DNA from: Takakia lepidozioides
Lineage: Eukaryota; Streptophyta; Takakiopsida; Takakiales; Takakiaceae
Reading direction: 5' to 3'
DNA length: 64,000 nt
Assembly (NCBI GenBank): GCA_030704615.1
Contig: CM060733.1
Coordinates: forward strand, 50,716,001-50,780,000
A model generated the notes under the pieces. The model did no database searches and had not been told where the DNA came from. It saw only the letters and a program-made list of their open reading frames with translations. The position numbers and the translations under genes are program-made. The first letter of the stretch is position 1, and each line of letters starts with the position of its first letter. This document shows, one piece after another, positions 60,817-64,000 of this stretch.

Positions 60817-63433
60817 ATGGCGATCTCCTTGGCAGTAGCTGCGATCGTAGCTGGGATCGACGGAGTTGTGGCTGAGGTCGAGACAAAGTTTGCCTTCTTC
60901 AATGCTGCAACAATTTTACAGGGTCTCTTTGTTGCAGTTGTAGTCTCTATCATCGTCATGAAGGTGAAGGAGGCGAAGCTGAATCTGCCGCCGGGCCCCA
61001 TCGCTCTACCTATCGTTGGCAACTGGTTGCAGGTTGGTTCAGAGTGGCGACGTTTTCTTGGATGGACGCCTTTTTTGGAGTCATGTTTGTCTTGCCTCTT
61101 CTGGTTCAGCTTACCGAGCAGAACGGTGCTGTTCAATGGCCTTCTTAATCTATGGCACCTGGCACTTTCAAGTGGTTGCCATTCTGCATGCAGAATGGCC
61201 AGTCCGTCGCCTTTCTGCGTGGCCAGAGTAAGCCATGGAAGACCTTAACGTTAGATCGTGGTGGCGCAGGACTTCATACGGATATCTGTCTGCCGACCTT
61301 TGTAGTTTCGCTTTGTCTGTCGACCGGTAGAAACAGTAGTTTCTACAGTGAGATGAGCCCAGTTTTTTTTTTGATGTCTTCTGCCCTCTGATGTAAATTT
61401 GTCTGCAGGTTGGAGATGATCTGAACCCTCGGAAACTTGCTGAGATGTCAAAGAAGTACGGTGACTTGTTCTTGTTGCGAATGGGGCAGAGGAACTTTGT
61501 GGTAATCTCCTCTCCAGAGCTTGCGAAAACTGCCCTTCACACCCAAGGCGTCGAATTTGGCTCCAGAACACGGAACCTAGTCTTCGACATCTTTACGGAC
61601 AACGCCAACGATATGGTGTTCGCAGCTTATGGTGAGCACTGGCGTAGAATGCGACGCCTCACGACCGCCCCCTTCTTCACCAACAAGGTTGTCCAAAACT
61701 CAAGGTTTGGGTGGGAGAGTGAGATCGACTGTGTGATTAAGGATTTGAAGGCGCGTCCCGAAGCTTCAACGACCGGAGTTGTGATAAGGAAAAGGTTGCA
61801 GCTGATGATGTACAATGTCATGTACCGCTTGATGTTTGATTCGCGATTTGAATCTGAAGACGACCCCCTGTTTGTGAAGCTCAAGGCGTTGAATGGGGAG
61901 AGGAGTCGGCTTGCACAGAGTTTTGAGTACAACTATGGTGACTTCATCCCCATCTTGCGGCCATTCTTGAGGGGCTACTTGAAAATCTGCAAGGAGGTCA
62001 AAGAACGGCGATTTGCACTATTCAAGGAGCATTTCGTCGAGGAGCGCAAGTAATTGGCTTCAAGTTGGCTGTTTTGTTGAACCTTCTCTGTACATGCTAA
62101 GCTTGAGATCATGGTGTATACTCTCCAAAGCCTTTCTGTTCCTATCTCTTGTAATGCTGGTGTCTTCCATGATGTTGCCAGCCAGGATAGAGGGGAAGGT
62201 TACGTAGCCTAACGATTTTGATCTCTGAGGGTATCCCCGTCTAATGACCAAGTAATCTGAAATGGTATGGAATGGTGCATCCCCGTGTAAACTTTTTTTT
62301 GTAAAGACGTGAACAACGATTGACACATGGGTCTGCAGGAAGTTGATGAGTTCGAAGGGTAGCAACGCAGAGAGTGACAGGTGCGCCATTGATCATATTC
62401 TCGATGCACAGAAAAGGGGGGAGATCGATGAGAATACTGTGCTCCTCATTGTTGAGAACATCAACGTTGCAGGTTGAGCTCTAACTCCTGATGTCGGGCC
62501 GTCACCTTTTCAACCTAGCTGTGGCTTGTTGAATAGACAGAGCTTGTTTAGGTCATTCAAGGCTGCCCTTTTGGAGGAGAGGGAGGTAGCAACTGTTGTA
62601 GGTCCAGTACTAACAGATATGTACTACATGAGCAGAAAGATGAGAGCAAAGCTAGTGTTTCAATGGAGGATGGTTGGAGGTAGCATATTCTAAAAAAATT
62701 CCACTGCATGTTTCTCCATCACCTGCTAGTGTGTAGCAGCGTGTTGCTGAGTATGGTGATCAGTTACTCCCGCTCCAGGCCCTTCTTGTGCAGTTCTCTC
62801 TCATTCTGCCTAACCCATGCCTTGTGGACTGATGCAGCAATCGAGTCAACAGTCTGGACGATTGAGTGGGGAGTGGCTGAGCTTGCCAACAATCCTAAAA
62901 TGCAGAACCAAATTCGCCACGAGCTTGATACTACACTGGGAAAGGGGGTCCTGATTGAGGAACCTGATACAAATGACAACAAGCTGCCATATCTCTCTGC
63001 TTTTGTGAAGGAGGTTATGCGGTTGCACATGGCAATCCCGTTTCTTGTGCCTCGCATGAATCTGCATGCTGCGAAACTGGCAGGTTATGATATCCCCGCT
63101 GAGACTAAAGTCCTGGTGAATGCCTGGTGGATTGGAAACAATCCGAACTACTGGGATAAACCTGAGCAATTCATGCCAGAGCGCTTTCTGAATGAAAAGA
63201 TTGAAGCTAGTGGGAATGACTTTCGATACCTGCCCTTTGGAGTAGGCCGGCGAGCGTGCCCTGGACTGATTATTGCCATGCCACTGTTGTCCCTTGTGCT
63301 CGGTCGGCTGCTTCAAACGTTCGAGATTCTACCTCCACCCGGTGTTGATAAGCTGGACATGACTGAGAAGGGGGGACAGTTCACTCTTCACATTGCCAAT
63401 CACTCCACGGTGGTAGTCAGACCTAGGGCCTGA
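60817..63433 (+). CDS. C4H: trans-Cinnamate 4-monooxygenase (C4H, CYP73 family)
   Basis: Four exons with GT-AG introns in phase: 60817-61032, 61409-62049, 62339-62472 and 62838-63433, 528 residues. The enzyme is an ER-anchored P450 that hydroxylates trans-cinnamate to p-coumarate, the second step of the phenylpropanoid pathway, with cytochrome P450 reductase as partner. Visible parts: N-terminal hydrophobic anchor (about 31-49), PPGP hinge at 58-61, [10 protein letters not shown] and [21 protein letters not shown]-helix AAIEST at 330-335, ExxR at 389-392, PERF at 444-447 and haem-binding [10 protein letters not shown] at 464-473 with Cys471. The N-terminus is about 20 residues longer than the usual ~505-residue enzyme. 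Introns 2 and 3 fall where I recall the angiosperm introns; intron 1 after NWLQ looks extra. No disabling change was seen. Confidence 0.97.
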
Positions 63434-63554
63434 CAGATCAGTGGATATTGACACAACAACAAAAGGAGGGTGGGTTACTGGACAAGCCTAATCAACATTT
63501 CCTTCACAGTTTTTATGGAGGACATAGAATGTGGACTGTCTCATGTTGTTGCTC

Positions 63555-63640
63555 AATTTTTTACTTTTTTCTCTCTTTTTGGGCTCAATTGTTTTTTAAA
63601 AAAATTAAACAGGGGACAGAGGAATTGTATGTCAAATCAT
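63555..63640 (-). mobile_element. LINE/SINE 3' tail fragment, minus strand
   Basis: On the minus strand CAATTCCTCTGTCCCCTGTT is followed by TAATTTTTTT. It repeats the CCTCTGTCCCCTGTT core of the other tails, in the 3' flank of C4H. Confidence 0.6.
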
Positions 63641-63738
63641 CTGTTTTTAGAGGCTCATTTCACATTGGTTGCCTGCATAATTGGACATGCTAAGGTCCAT
63701 AATATACGCTCCCACCTTGCTTGTTGTAATCCTTTGCC

Positions 63739-63910
63739 GACAACCAGCATGTAGCCCGGTGGTAATGTGCACATACAGCGTTGGATGTGGTTGTGGGTTC
63801 ATACCACGGTCTGGTGTGTCATGAAGGTGTCCACCTTTCAGCTGGAAGGCAGTAGCCCTTGTGGTGAAGTGACACCATAAGTTACGCTCCCTTTGGGAGG
63901 TGTCATACTT
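63739..63910 (+). mobile_element. Full-length tRNA-derived SINE with 12-bp target duplication
   Basis: 172 bp flanked by TAATCCTTTGCC at 63727-63738 and 63911-63922, identical. The A-box TAGCCCGGTGG is at 63752-63762 and the B-box GGTTCATACC at 63796-63805. It shares GAAGGCAGTAGCCCTT and GTGACACCATAAGTTA with the SINE at 14552-14737 (about three quarters identical by eye). It sits about 300 bp past the C4H stop, so it may lie within or near the 3' UTR. Confidence 0.93.
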
Positions 63911-63922
63911 TAATCCTTTGCC

Positions 63923-64000
63923 ATTAAGCTTTGGTCCAGCTTCCATATACAAGTGTTCATCAAGATCATCATCTCTAAGTTGTCATGCCACAAATACTCA
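63923..64000. other. Window end, no feature
   Basis: Only 78 bases follow the SINE. Nothing was seen. Confidence 0.4.

Overview
The window is nuclear DNA from a land plant. All five recognisable genes belong to plant families (an ACAP-type ARF-GAP, a CslA mannan synthase, an R2R3-MYB, a plastid-type CBS-pair protein and cinnamate 4-hydroxylase). They have many GT-AG introns and sit between decayed retrotransposons, tRNA-derived SINEs and MITEs. Sequence flavour (long intergenic spaces, many old non-LTR elements, a 528-residue C4H with an extra intron, a MYB80-like protein with an unusual C-terminus) suggests a seed-free plant such as a lycophyte or bryophyte. That placement is inference only.

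Layout. 1-3388 (+): 3' part of an ARF GTPase-activating protein (PH end, ArfGAP zinc finger, ankyrin repeats). 3.4-7.6 kb: no gene, a 53-bp tandem repeat. 7.6-15.7 kb: two broken LINE (L1-like) elements in the + direction, one carrying a full SINE with target-site duplication. 15.7-21 kb: no gene found. 21051-26383 (+): complete nine-exon CslA gene. 26.4-31.3 kb: a SINE and a third broken LINE on the - strand. 31.3-33.7 kb: GC-rich GCGTCGC-type repeats with two hAT-like MITEs, each with an 8-bp target duplication. 34.7 kb: degenerate ubiquitin relic. 36336-41489 (-): complete five-exon R2R3-MYB gene of MYB80 (MS188) type; its first two exons are too short for ordinary ORF calling. 42.6-43.9 kb (-): an unrecognised coiled-coil ORF. 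44.2-48.4 kb: no gene found. 48383-51667 (-): CBS-domain pair protein (CBSX1/2 type). 52-56.4 kb: repeats, a decayed ORF, an inverted repeat and a cluster of five CACGTG boxes next to a TATA motif. 60817-63433 (+): complete four-exon C4H gene (CYP73). 63739-63910: a second full SINE with a 12-bp target duplication.

Functions. C4H supplies p-coumarate for phenylpropanoids. MYB80-type factors regulate spore and pollen wall formation in seed plants, which uses phenylpropanoids. CslA makes the mannan backbone in the Golgi, and ARF-GAPs act in vesicle traffic. The genes do not form an operon-like unit, and their closeness may be chance.

The strongest new structural observation is a family of elements with tRNA-like internal promoters whose 3' tails resemble the 3' ends of the local LINEs, which suggests LINE-driven SINE mobilisation.
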